NCBI RefSeq assembly: GCF_004368785.1
Contig: NZ_SODM01000002.1
Coordinates: forward strand, 372,001 to 436,000
From: Flavobacterium sp. 270
GTDB taxonomy: Bacteria; Bacteroidota; Bacteroidia; Flavobacteriales; Flavobacteriaceae
Direction of reading: 5' to 3'
Length of the DNA: 64,000 nucleotides
This document shows, one piece after another, positions 1 through 8,742 of the stretch. The notes below the pieces were generated by a model. That model made no database searches. It was not told the DNA's origin and worked only from the letters and a program-made list of their open reading frames with translations. Position numbers and translations under genes: made by a program. The first letter of the stretch is position 1; each line of letters begins with the position of its first letter.

Positions 1-539
1 TTCCCAGTTCCATTTTCGCCCAAAATCAAAACATTGGCATCGGTTTTGGCCACTTTTTCGGCAATTGAATACGCGTGTTTTATTTTGGCAGAAGTTCCGG
101 TAAAATATCTTTTATCCGTTTTTTCAATGACTTCTTTTTTAGTGTTCTTTCTGCTTTCTGTAACTGCTTTATCAATTATTTCGAGTAATTTTTCATTATT
201 CCACGGTTTTAAAACATAATCAAAAGCACCAATTTTTATACCTTCAACAGCGGTTTCTATTTTACCAAAAGCGGTCATCAAAATCACAATAGTTTTTGGC
301 GAAAGTGTTTTTATTTCTTTAAGCCAATGAATTCCTTCTCGTCCATCTTCAAAACCAATCCGATAATTCATGTCTAATAAAACCACATTTATTTCATTTT
401 CATTCAAAATTGAAATGATTTTTTTGGGGCTGCTGGTGGTAAAAATGGTTTCAAAATGCTTTTTCAGAATCATTTTTGCCGAAAAAAGAATTTCTTCCTG
501 ATCGTCTACGACTAATATTTGAGCTTGTTTTTTTCGCAT
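1..539 (-). CDS. NtrC-family sigma-54-dependent response regulator (partial, C-terminus outside window)
   Basis: About 179 residues are visible from the ATG at 539. Residues 1-120 form a receiver domain: acidic pair D12-D13, phosphoacceptor D56 in VVLLD, switch Thr 89 and the K111-P112 loop. A linker then enters the AAA+ sigma-54 interaction domain, which is cut at its Walker A motif (GENGTGK). The Fis-type DNA-binding helix-turn-helix usual in this family would lie beyond the edge. The gene is divergent from the MacAB-like efflux operon at 697-5307. The 157-bp gap holds a long palindrome and a sigma-54-like promoter, so the protein probably activates that operon (inference). Confidence 0.93.
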   Translation of the reverse strand, partial: MRKKQAQILVVDDQEEILFSAKMILKKHFETIFTTSSPKKIISILNENEINVVLLDMNYRIGFEDGREGIHWLKEIKTLSPKTIVILMTAFGKIETAVEGIKIGAFDYVLKPWNNEKLLEIIDKAVTESRKNTKKEVIEKTDKRYFTGTSAKIKHAYSIAEKVAKTDANVLILGENGTG

Positions 540-551
540 GGTATCTTTTTT

Positions 552-589
552 TGTCCGATTCTGAACGGTCAACTGTTCATTATCGGACA
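552..589. promoter_or_regulatory. 38-bp palindrome, likely upstream activator site of the adjacent NtrC-type regulator
   Basis: Outer arms TGTCCGAT/ATCGGACA and inner arms TGAAC/GTTCA form a near-perfect dyad in the divergent intergenic region. Its centre lies about 100 bp upstream of the start point predicted from the sigma-54-like element at 653-667, the usual distance for an NtrC-type enhancer site. The dimeric DNA-binding domain of the regulator encoded at 1-539 is the obvious candidate ligand (inference). The site could also control the regulator gene itself. Confidence 0.7.
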
Positions 590-652
590 CTCCTTTTTTT
601 GATGGTTTTTAAAGCTTCTTTAAAATCAACACTTTACAAATAATAATTTTTA

Positions 653-667
653 TGGCACAGTATTTAC
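653..667 (+). promoter_or_regulatory. Sigma-54-like -24/-12 promoter of the macAB-like operon
   Basis: TGGCACAGTATTTAC matches the sigma-54 pattern TGGCAC-N5-TTGC, with TTAC in place of TTGC. The spacing between the GG and the -12 dinucleotide is correct. It lies 30 bp before the ATG at 697 and downstream of the palindrome at 552-589. One deviation at the -12 element keeps confidence moderate. Confidence 0.6.
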
Positions 668-696
668 CTATTGATTATCAGTAAATTATTTAAAAA

Positions 697-1941
697 ATGG
701 ACACGGTAATTCCTCGTAAAAATAGAAAATTTAGATATCTCACAATAGCAATTGGTGTTTTTTTAGCTTTGCTGGTAATCGTATTTTTTGCTTTTAATAG
801 TAAAAGAAGTTTAAATGTAAAAGCAGATGAACTTTCGATTCAGAAAGTAGAAAAAGCTTTTTTTGAAGACTTTGTTGTTTTTCAGGCTAAAGTAGAACCA
901 TTGAATGTGATGCTGGTAAATGTTACCGAAGGCGGATCTGTAAAAGAGATTTTTGTAGAAAACGGCGCAATGGTTACCAAAGGTCAGTCTTTAGCACGTT
1001 TGTACAACCCGAATACTGAACTTAATTATCTTACTCAGGAAACGGCAATTATTGAGCAGATTAATAATTTGAATAACGGAAAATTGAACATTAGAAATCA
1101 GGAATTAAACTTAACTAAAGATTTGGTTTTAATTGAACATGATTATAATGACGCAAAAAGATTGTACGACATGAATTCTAAATTATTTGCGAAGGATGTA
1201 ATTTCTAAAAATGACTGGAATACTTTTAAGGAGAATTTACGTTTTCAGGAAGAACGTAAAAGAACGATTCAGCAAAGCATTCAAAAAGAAAAACAAAGCA
1301 ATCAAGTTCAGATTTCACAAATAAACCGTTCGATACAAACAATGGAAAAAAGTCTGGATATTCTTCGAAATAATAAAAAGAACTTTTTGATTACGGCGCC
1401 GGAATCGGGCAGATTGACTTCTTTTGAACCTGTTTTAGGAAAATCGTTTCAAGCTGGAGAAAGTATCGGAAAAATAGATTCAAAACAAGGTTACAAACTT
1501 GCAGCTGAAGTGGATGAATTTTATCTGGAAAAAATTAGAGAAGGTTTAAAAGGTCAGGTAGAATTTAAAGGAAAAAATCTCGAAGTTTTGGTTAGTAAAG
1601 TAATTCCAGAAGTAAAAAGCGGTCATTTTACAGTCGAATTGGTTTTTACTTCTAAGGAAGATATCACATTGCAAGACGGTCTTAGTTTTGGGGTAAAATT
1701 AATTTTATCAGAGAAAAACAAAACTTTGGTTGTGCCAAAAGGAAGCTTTAATCAAGATACGGCAGGAAAATGGATTTTTGTAGTAAAAGGAAATAAAGCG
1801 GAAAGAAGAAACATAAAGTTAGGCCGCGAAAATCCTTCTTTCTATGAAGTTTTAGAAGGCTTAAAAGAAGGCGAATCGGTAATAACTTCTTCTTATTCTG
1901 ACTATAAAGACATCGAAGAGTTAGCAATTAATAAGGAATAG
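697..1941 (+). CDS. Periplasmic adaptor (HlyD/MacA-type membrane fusion protein) of an efflux ABC transporter
   Basis: A 414-residue membrane-fusion protein. It has a short basic cytoplasmic N-terminus, one membrane anchor (about residues 14-33), a lipoyl-like half motif around VTEGGSVKEIFVENGAMV, a long charged coiled-coil hairpin (about 105-225), the second lipoyl half (ITAPESGRL), and beta-barrel and membrane-proximal domains to the end. This is the MacA plan: it links an inner-membrane MacB-type transporter to an outer-membrane channel. The ATPase and permease genes follow on the same strand and no outer-membrane TolC-type gene is visible. The substrate cannot be told from the sequence. 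Confidence 0.9.
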   Translation: MDTVIPRKNRKFRYLTIAIGVFLALLVIVFFAFNSKRSLNVKADELSIQKVEKAFFEDFVVFQAKVEPLNVMLVNVTEGGSVKEIFVENGAMVTKGQSLARLYNPNTELNYLTQETAIIEQINNLNNGKLNIRNQELNLTKDLVLIEHDYNDAKRLYDMNSKLFAKDVISKNDWNTFKENLRFQEERKRTIQQSIQKEKQSNQVQISQINRSIQTMEKSLDILRNNKKNFLITAPESGRLTSFEPVLGKSFQAGESIGKIDSKQGYKLAAEVDEFYLEKIREGLKGQVEFKGKNLEVLVSKVIPEVKSGHFTVELVFTSKEDITLQDGLSFGVKLILSEKNKTLVVPKGSFNQDTAGKWIFVVKGNKAERRNIKLGRENPSFYEVLEGLKEGESVITSSYSDYKDIEELAINKE

Positions 1942-1946
1942 TTTGT

Positions 1947-2003
1947 TTTGTTTCAAGTTTCAGGTTTCAAGTTAAAAACCTGAAACCTGAAACTTGAAAC
2001 AAA
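1947..2003. repeat. Intergenic inverted repeat, GTTTCAAGTTTCAGG family (copy 1)
   Basis: Arms 1947-1973 and 1977-2003 pair over 27 bp with one mismatch and a 3-nt loop. The same word composition recurs at 36978-37034. It sits between the adaptor and ATPase genes of one operon, so it would form a strong hairpin in the shared mRNA. Confidence 0.85.
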
Positions 2004-2061
2004 AAAAATCAATCATCAATCAAAAAACGAATACAATAACATTTTAAAACCAAAAAAAATT

Positions 2062-2769
2062 ATGATAACAATTCAAAATTTAACCAAAGTTTTTAGAACA
2101 GAAGAAATAGAAACTGCTGCTTTAAGCGGTATCAATGTAGAAATTAAAAAAGGCGATTTTCTAACGATAATGGGACCTTCTGGCTGCGGAAAATCGACTT
2201 TACTAAATATCATCGGACTGCTGGACAGCGCTACTGGCGGCAGTTATAAATTATTGGATCAGGAAATGATTGGTTTAAAAGAAAAAGGAAGAGCTAAAGT
2301 CCGCAAAGAAAATATCGGGTTTATTTTTCAGAATTTTAATCTGATTGATGAGCTTTCGGTTTACGATAATATCGAACTGCCTTTGCTTTATAATAATGTA
2401 AAAGCATCAGAAAGAAAACAAAAAATTGAGGCTATTGCCGAAAAATTAAATATTGCACATCGTCTAAAACATTTTCCGCAGCAACTTTCGGGCGGACAAC
2501 AGCAAAGAGTTGCGGTTGCGAGAGCCTTGGTTAATGATCCTAAAATTATTTTGGCGGATGAGCCAACAGGAAACTTAGACAGTAAAAATGGTAATGAAGT
2601 AATGGAACTTCTTACGGATCTGCACGCTAAAGGCGCGACGATTCTGATGGTTACGCACTCTGATTATGACGCTTCTTTTTCGCAAAGAACGATTCATATG
2701 AAAGACGGTGTTATATTTTCTGAGAAACTAAATCAGAGAAATGTGGATGTTTTTATGGACGCTAAATAA
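2062..2769 (+). CDS. ABC transporter ATP-binding protein, MacB/LolD type
   Basis: A 235-residue nucleotide-binding subunit with Walker A GPSGCGKST (about 39-47), a Q-loop in FIFQNFNL, signature LSGGQQQR, Walker B IILADEPTGNLD and H-loop VTHS. The sequence type is that of stand-alone ATPases working with FtsX-like permeases (MacB, LolCDE, lantibiotic-immunity types). It lies between the adaptor and the permease and presumably powers that tripartite efflux pump. The length is normal for the family. Confidence 0.95.
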   Translation: MITIQNLTKVFRTEEIETAALSGINVEIKKGDFLTIMGPSGCGKSTLLNIIGLLDSATGGSYKLLDQEMIGLKEKGRAKVRKENIGFIFQNFNLIDELSVYDNIELPLLYNNVKASERKQKIEAIAEKLNIAHRLKHFPQQLSGGQQQRVAVARALVNDPKIILADEPTGNLDSKNGNEVMELLTDLHAKGATILMVTHSDYDASFSQRTIHMKDGVIFSEKLNQRNVDVFMDAK

Positions 2770-2874
2770 ATTAAAGATGATCAAAATTATTGTTACTGCA
2801 TTTGTAATTCTGGTAGAATTAGTATGCAAAATATTGACTATTATATAAAGTAAAACAACCAAAAAATAACCGAC

Positions 2875-5307
2875 ATGATTTACAATTGGTTTAAAATATT
2901 TATTTACCATTTAAAGCAAAACAAACTGTTTTCGTTTTTAAATGTTTTAGGATTGAGCATCGGAATTGCGGGTGTTATTTTCGCCATTTTATATTGGAAT
3001 AACGAAAACGCATACAATCAATGGAATCCTGAAAAAGACAACACGTATCAGGTTTTGAATAAAATTGGAATTACGGGCGATACCTGGGCTTCTTGCTCGA
3101 TACCGTTTGGAAATACCTGTAAAGCCACTATTCCTGAAATTGAACAAATCTGTTTTTTGAACACTTGGTATAATGATGGTGCGATAAAATATCAGGGAAA
3201 GAAATTGATCGATAAAAAGATTCTGGTTTCTGATGGTAACTTTTTTGATTTTTTCCGTTTCCCAATTATTAAAGGGGCTAAGAAAGATGTTTTGAAAGAA
3301 AAAAACAGTGTAGCTGTTTCTGAAGAACAGGCAAAATTGCTTTTTGGAAATGAAGATCCGATCGGAAAATCAATTACTTATGATAACACTGTCTATATTG
3401 TAAAAGCGGTTTACCAAATTATTACGCCTTCTTCTGTTGAACCCAATTATGTTTTTAGCGGTATTGTACGCGAAAGTGATCTCAACAGCTGGGGAAATTT
3501 TAGTTATGGTTTAATGATTAAGCTTAAAAAAAATACAGATCCTGCTGTGGTTTTAAAGAAAATGCAAAATGTAAATTTTGTGAACAGAACTTTAAAAGAT
3601 GCTAAAGAAAGCGGCCAGACTGTAGCGCAATATGTAAAAGAAAACGGAGAAATCCAGATTATTCTTGACCAATTAAATACGGCTCGCCTGCATGGAACAA
3701 AAAGCTCGGCAGGTGCTAATTTTCCTGAAAGAGACGGTAATCTAAAGTTACTTTATATTATGGTTGGCTTGTCTATTTTGATATTAGTTTTATCGCTGGT
3801 AAACTATATTAATCTGGCAACGGCATCTGCGATTAAACGTGCCAAAGAAGTTGGTGTGCGTAAAATTGTAGGCGCAAGCAAATCTCAAATCATTTCGCAG
3901 TTTATTTTTGAAACGGCTATTATTGTAATCTTATCTATTCTTTTTGCGCTGGCTATTGTAGAACTTTCTCTTCCTTACTACAATATTTTCCTTAAAAAGA
4001 CATTAACATTAAATGGTAGTGAATTTTACCTGCAGCTCATTTTTATATTTGTATTAGTCATTGGACTTGCGGGTATTTTTCCTGCCGTTTACATTTCAAA
4101 CTTCGAAACTTTAAAGGTTTTAAAAGGTAATTTTTCAAGAAGTAAAAGCGGTATCTGGATTCGAAATTCTATGCTTATTTTTCAGTTTGGTATTGCTGCG
4201 TTTTTTATCATTGGCGCTTTGATTGTAAATTCTCAGGTTACTTATATGATGAATAAGGACCTCGGATTTAGCGGAAGTCAGGTAATTAGAATTCCTTTTA
4301 ATTATGATGATTACAATACTAAAGGCAAAAAATATTACACGACGAAACAAGAAATTCTTAAAATGTCGGGTGTAGAAGAAGTATCAACTTTTGCAGGCAC
4401 TTTTGGCCAAAGTACCAATTCGAGTTCTGGTTTTACACACAATGGTGTTTTTGTACAGCCTCGAAATGTAGAAATGGATTTTGATTTTCTTGAAATGATG
4501 AAAATTAAAATTGTTGAAGGCCGTAATTTGTCTCCAAAATTTGCTTCGGATACTATAAACAATTGGCTTATAAACGAAGCTTGCGTTAAAGCTTTGGGGC
4601 TTAAAAAACCAATTAATACTATAATAACTTCGGGGTGGAGCAAAGATGGATCTGATAATTTAAAATTTAAAGTTGTTGGTGTTGTGAAAGACTTTCATAT
4701 TACTGGTTTTCAGAATAAAGTACCACCAATGATTTTTATTAACTTAAAAGTTTTGGAAACAAATAATTTTCAGAATGTGTATGTAAAAGTTTCTCCAAAT
4801 AATTTGCCGGAAACATTATCTAAACTAAAAGCCTATTGGGAGAAAAACGTTAATCAGGATTATCCTTTTGATTATGAATTTGTAAACAAAGGTTTTGCTA
4901 AAACGTATCTGGAACAAGTAAAACAAAAAGACTTGTTTTTTATCCTGAATCTTGTTGTAATTATTATTGCCATTTTTGGTTTGTTTGCTTTGGCTTCGTT
5001 CTCAATGGAAAGACGATTAAAAGAAATTGCCATTAGAAAAACTTTAGGCGCAGAAACAGATATGCTTTTAAAAGAATTATCGAAGCAATATGTTGCTTTT
5101 TGTCTGCTTGGATTTGTCATCGGAATTGTTCCGGCTTATATTTTATTACAGAAATGGCTTGAAGATTTTGCTTTTAGAATTGGGATTTCGCCAGTTCCGT
5201 TTGGAGTTGCGCTGATTTCTTTACTCGTTTTAACTTTACTAATTGTATTAGCAAAAGCCTATCAGGTAACGAAAATAGATATCTTGAAATATTTAAAATA
5301 CGAATAA
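2875..5307 (+). CDS. FtsX-like ABC transporter permease (duplicated MacB type, 810 aa)
   Basis: This permease is built from two MacB modules. TM1 (about 19-38) precedes a periplasmic MacB core domain (about 45-270), then three membrane segments of an FtsX domain (about 285-410). The second half repeats this: TM near 430-450, a second periplasmic domain and three C-terminal TMs (about 685-800). The conserved KRAKEVGVRKIVGAS and RRLKEIAIRKTLGAE cytoplasmic motifs mark the two FtsX modules. The double form is common in Bacteroidota. It is the last gene of the operon, which ends at the hairpin at 5331. Confidence 0.93.
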   Translation: MIYNWFKIFIYHLKQNKLFSFLNVLGLSIGIAGVIFAILYWNNENAYNQWNPEKDNTYQVLNKIGITGDTWASCSIPFGNTCKATIPEIEQICFLNTWYNDGAIKYQGKKLIDKKILVSDGNFFDFFRFPIIKGAKKDVLKEKNSVAVSEEQAKLLFGNEDPIGKSITYDNTVYIVKAVYQIITPSSVEPNYVFSGIVRESDLNSWGNFSYGLMIKLKKNTDPAVVLKKMQNVNFVNRTLKDAKESGQTVAQYVKENGEIQIILDQLNTARLHGTKSSAGANFPERDGNLKLLYIMVGLSILILVLSLVNYINLATASAIKRAKEVGVRKIVGASKSQIISQFIFETAIIVILSILFALAIVELSLPYYNIFLKKTLTLNGSEFYLQLIFIFVLVIGLAGIFPAVYISNFETLKVLKGNFSRSKSGIWIRNSMLIFQFGIAAFFIIGALIVNSQVTYMMNKDLGFSGSQVIRIPFNYDDYNTKGKKYYTTKQEILKMSGVEEVSTFAGTFGQSTNSSSGFTHNGVFVQPRNVEMDFDFLEMMKIKIVEGRNLSPKFASDTINNWLINEACVKALGLKKPINTIITSGWSKDGSDNLKFKVVGVVKDFHITGFQNKVPPMIFINLKVLETNNFQNVYVKVSPNNLPETLSKLKAYWEKNVNQDYPFDYEFVNKGFAKTYLEQVKQKDLFFILNLVVIIIAIFGLFALASFSMERRLKEIAIRKTLGAETDMLLKELSKQYVAFCLLGFVIGIVPAYILLQKWLEDFAFRIGISPVPFGVALISLLVLTLLIVLAKAYQVTKIDILKYLKYE

Positions 5308-5330
5308 TTTGTAGACCATTTTTAAAAATT

Positions 5331-5363
5331 AAACCCGTCAGATTTATAAAATCCGACGGGTTT
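5331..5363. terminator. Bidirectional intrinsic terminator between the permease and L,D-transpeptidase genes
   Basis: 15-bp arms 5331-5345 and 5349-5363 with one mismatch and a 3-nt loop, A-rich on the left and T-rich on the right. It lies between convergent genes ending at 5307 (+) and 5412 (-). Confidence 0.8.
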
Positions 5364-5411
5364 CTTATTACTATGAACCTTTGTAGCTCTGTACCTTTGC
5401 GCCTAAATTAT

Positions 5412-7028
5412 TTACTTCATCGTAACAGAATCCGAATAAAGCAGTTTGTCTAAACTTGTGTCTCTATCGTAAACATCTGGAAAGAAATTAATTTCGCCAT
5501 TGTCCTGAACCCAGGCCGTAAAATATCCAATATAAATTGGTATCTTCTTTTTAAGCATGCAGGTTGTTTCTTTTTCGCCGTTCATTGCCAGATCAATTTT
5601 CGTTGTAGGCCAATCCGGATCATCTTTTAAAATTGCATACGCCAATCCTTTTGCTTCTTTTACGTTGATACATCCGTGACTAAAGATTCGTTTTTCGAAT
5701 TCAAATAAACTCTTTGCTGGCGTATCGTGCAGGTAAATATCATTTGGATTTGGAAACATAAATTTTACTAAACCCAGCGAATTTTTTGGCCCTGGTTTTT
5801 GTCTTACGCGACCACCGTTCCATTCCATATTATGATCTGCCAAATAATTTTTATCACTTGCCATCTGCAGTTTTAATTCGTTTTGAATAATGCTCGTTGG
5901 CACATACCAATACGGACTGAAAACAATTCGATCCATATCGCCACTAAAAATTACGGTTTCTGTCATTCTGGAACCCACAAAAACATCGGAAACTAAATCG
6001 TATTTGCCGTCTTTCACAAAAATCAAACGAAACGACGGAATATTGACCATAATATACCGATCTGCTTTTGCCAGTTTTGTCGGTATCCATCTGCAGCGTT
6101 CCATATTCAGCATAATGGTTTTTATTCTTTTTGAAATGGGTTCATTCAACTGATCGATATGTTCTTTGGTTAAAGTATAATTCAATTTTAGTCCATATCT
6201 TTTTTTATAATTCAGAACTCCTGCCATCAATTCTTCATCATAAACATTACTTTTAGAATCGTGAGAAAGATCGCCAACAACAAATAAGCGCTGTCTGACA
6301 TCTTTTACAGTAGAAGAAGTATCAAAAGGTTTCAGCTCTTTGTAATTGGCTTCGTCAATGGTAATTTTCTGCCACAAATTATCAGTTTCTATTTTACGGT
6401 ATTTTTTTAATGCATCCTGAAGTTTGTAATATTGGCTGAACAAAAGATTATCGTCTTTATCTAAACGATTAGAATCTACAATTAGTGAATCTAATATTCT
6501 GGAATACGAAATAGTTTTTGCTGGCAGAAACCATCCAATTTTCTTCAGTGTCGCAGGATCAACGCCAGAATAAACATTGCTTGCGTAAAAAACATACATA
6601 TTGGTAAGCAGTAATTCAGTTTCCAGCTGAGAAGGTTTTTTGGTCACACTTTCGTTAAAAGCTTCATCAATTTCATCTTTATAAGGCATGATATTATCTA
6701 TACCCTGATCTTTTAAAACATTAACTTTTTGGTATAACAATGCACCAAATTCGGTAATGTTTTTTTCATCATACCAAATCGATTTGTATTCTTTATTTTT
6801 ATAAATATCTTGAACATCTTTTTGATACTTTTTTAGTTTCGGATATTTTTTATAGAATGCCGCAATTGCCGCCGCATCAATAGAAACAGCCGAAACAAGC
6901 TTTTTAGTATTGAATACATTTTCAGAATTGTGAATCTCTTTTTTATTTATTTCATTAGAAAATGAAGTAAATGAAAATGCAAAAAAGCTGATCGCAATAA
7001 TTACAGTTTTGGAAGTAAAATTTCGCAT
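5412..7028 (-). CDS. L,D-transpeptidase (YcbB-like), exported
   Basis: 538 residues. An N-terminal signal peptide (hydrophobic to about residue 25) is followed by a large N-terminal region with a peptidoglycan-binding/scaffold character and then a YkuD catalytic domain in the last 200 residues. The catalytic region reads YLHDTP...FSHGCINV, so the invariant His and Cys are present. The Arg that usually follows HGC[IV] is replaced by Asn. Such enzymes make 3-3 peptidoglycan cross-links or attach proteins to the wall in the periplasm. It is monocistronic and divergent from the mrp gene across a 427-bp gap. Confidence 0.88.
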   Translation of the reverse strand: MRNFTSKTVIIAISFFAFSFTSFSNEINKKEIHNSENVFNTKKLVSAVSIDAAAIAAFYKKYPKLKKYQKDVQDIYKNKEYKSIWYDEKNITEFGALLYQKVNVLKDQGIDNIMPYKDEIDEAFNESVTKKPSQLETELLLTNMYVFYASNVYSGVDPATLKKIGWFLPAKTISYSRILDSLIVDSNRLDKDDNLLFSQYYKLQDALKKYRKIETDNLWQKITIDEANYKELKPFDTSSTVKDVRQRLFVVGDLSHDSKSNVYDEELMAGVLNYKKRYGLKLNYTLTKEHIDQLNEPISKRIKTIMLNMERCRWIPTKLAKADRYIMVNIPSFRLIFVKDGKYDLVSDVFVGSRMTETVIFSGDMDRIVFSPYWYVPTSIIQNELKLQMASDKNYLADHNMEWNGGRVRQKPGPKNSLGLVKFMFPNPNDIYLHDTPAKSLFEFEKRIFSHGCINVKEAKGLAYAILKDDPDWPTTKIDLAMNGEKETTCMLKKKIPIYIGYFTAWVQDNGEINFFPDVYDRDTSLDKLLYSDSVTMK

Positions 7029-7455
7029 ATTTTTTACGGTTTAAATTTTTAAAATAAAGTGTATTTAAAAAAACCGAAAACTCAAGAATAGCTCCTAAAA
7101 TAAGTTTTCACAAATTTTTTCAATTATAAGAAAATCATCGATTTAGGGTACTCAAATATAACCAAGATTATTGATATTTAAGGTATAAAAAGTTCAGAAT
7201 TTTCATTGTAATTTGATTATTGTGTATTTTTAAATCCGATTTTAAATAAATCCAAAAAAACATTTAATTCTACTTAATCTATTAAAGATCTTGATTTGAA
7301 ATTATAAAGAATCATTTTGAACAATCTCAATATCAATAAATCCAATTTAAAAAAGTTTAAATCCAAACTTAATCCGTTATCTTTGCAGTCTGAAATCAGT
7401 TTAAATAAATACAATGCTTAAATCGATTTCGTTCAATAGAAAATAGCACATCAAA
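7029..7455. other. 427-bp divergent intergenic region
   Basis: A very AT-rich stretch between the L,D-transpeptidase (-) and mrp (+) starts. The only element I can support is the mrp -7 motif at 7378-7385. No gene, structured RNA or repeat was recognised. Confidence 0.6.
7378..7385 (+). promoter_or_regulatory. Bacteroidota -7 promoter element of mrp
   Basis: TATCTTTG followed by CA matches TAnnTTTG, the -7 consensus of the Bacteroidota primary sigma factor. It is about 70 bp upstream of the mrp ATG. No clear -33 TTG is present at the ideal distance. Confidence 0.55.
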
Positions 7456-8586
7456 ATGAAATTAGACAGAAAAGAAATTCTTAAAGCTCTAGAAACAATT
7501 ACTATAGCTGGAGAAGGAAAAAATATGGTTGAAAGCGGCGCTGTTGCCAATGTTATTACTTTTGGCGATGAAGTTGTGGTAGATTTAGTACTTCATACAC
7601 CAGCAATGCACATTAAAAAAAGAGCCGAAGATGATATCAAAAAAACAATTCTTGAATTGGTATCTCCTGAAGCAAAAATTAAAGTAAACATTAAAGTAGA
7701 AACTCCTGAGAAAAACGAAATTAAAGGTCGTGCTATTCCGGGAATTAAAAATATTATTGCCGTTGCTTCTGGTAAAGGCGGTGTTGGAAAATCTACTGTT
7801 ACAGCAAATTTAGCTGTAACATTAGCAAAAATGGGATTTTCTGTCGGAATTTTAGATGCTGATATTTACGGTCCTTCTATGCCAATTATGTTTGACGTAG
7901 AAAACGAAAAACCAGTTTCTATTACTGTTGACGGAAAATCAAAAATGAAACCTATTGAAAGTTTTGAAGTTAAAATGCTTTCTATTGGTTTCTTTACAGC
8001 TCCAAGTCAAGCTGTTATCTGGAGAGGTCCTATGGCTGCAAAAGCTTTAAACCAAATGCTTTTTGATGCAGACTGGGGAGAATTAGATTTTATGCTTCTG
8101 GATTTACCTCCGGGAACTGGAGATATTCACCTTTCTATCATGCAATCGCTTCCAATAACTGGTGCGGTTGTAGTAAGTACACCGCAAGCTGTGGCACTTG
8201 CAGATGCTAAAAAAGGAGTTGCAATGTTTATGCAGGATAATATCAATGTTCCTGTTTTGGGAATTATTGAAAACATGGCTTACTTTACACCAGAAGAATT
8301 GCCAGAAAATAAATATTACATCTTCGGAAAAGAAGGAGCAAAAAATCTTGCAGAAGATTTAAATGTTCCATTTTTAGGAGAAGTTCCAATCGTACAATCT
8401 ATTCGTGAAGCTGGAGATTACGGTCGTCCGGCAGCACTTCAAACAGCATCTCCAATCGAGGGTATTTTTGAAGAAATCACTAGAAATGTAGTACAAGAAG
8501 TTGTAAGCAGAAATGAAAGCCTGCCTGCAACAGAAGCTATCAAGATTACAACAATGGCAGGATGTTCTGCAGTTAAAAAAAACTAG
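7456..8586 (+). CDS. Mrp/NBP35-family P-loop ATPase (iron-sulfur cluster carrier)
   Basis: 376 residues: an N-terminal MIP18/DUF59-like domain (about 1-90), then a MinD/NBP35-type ATPase with deviant Walker A GKGGVGKS (106-113), ADIYGPSMP and DLPPGTGD. The family carries Fe-S clusters to apo-proteins. The CxxC pair that binds the bridging cluster in ApbC/NBP35 after the ENM motif is missing: the segment reads ENMAYFTPEELPENKYY. The only late Cys is near the C-terminus (MAGCSAV). The nfu gene follows directly on the same strand, which supports an Fe-S role. Confidence 0.9.
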   Translation: MKLDRKEILKALETITIAGEGKNMVESGAVANVITFGDEVVVDLVLHTPAMHIKKRAEDDIKKTILELVSPEAKIKVNIKVETPEKNEIKGRAIPGIKNIIAVASGKGGVGKSTVTANLAVTLAKMGFSVGILDADIYGPSMPIMFDVENEKPVSITVDGKSKMKPIESFEVKMLSIGFFTAPSQAVIWRGPMAAKALNQMLFDADWGELDFMLLDLPPGTGDIHLSIMQSLPITGAVVVSTPQAVALADAKKGVAMFMQDNINVPVLGIIENMAYFTPEELPENKYYIFGKEGAKNLAEDLNVPFLGEVPIVQSIREAGDYGRPAALQTASPIEGIFEEITRNVVQEVVSRNESLPATEAIKITTMAGCSAVKKN

Positions 8587-8735
8587 ATAATGAGACAATT
8601 CGATAATTAGATAATGTAAATTAGATAATGAGGAAATGAAATAATTAGATAATGTTTAAAATTTTCTAATTATCACATGGACAAATTATCTGATTAAAAA
8701 AATTATCAAATTATCCTATTTTCTAATTGACACAT
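8587..8735. repeat. Intergenic imperfect palindromic repeat (AATTATCTAATT words)
   Basis: About 150 bp made of repeated ATAATTAGATAATG words in the first half and their complements (CTAATTATC, AATTATCAAATTATCC) in the second half. It could fold into a long imperfect stem in the mrp-nfu transcript. No coding content. Confidence 0.65.
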
Positions 8736-8742
8736 TAATATT

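Noticed and set aside
2777..2848. 23-codon hydrophobic frame between the ABC ATPase and permease genes
   Set aside because: Very short, no conserved feature visible, and typical of chance frames in AT-rich spacers.
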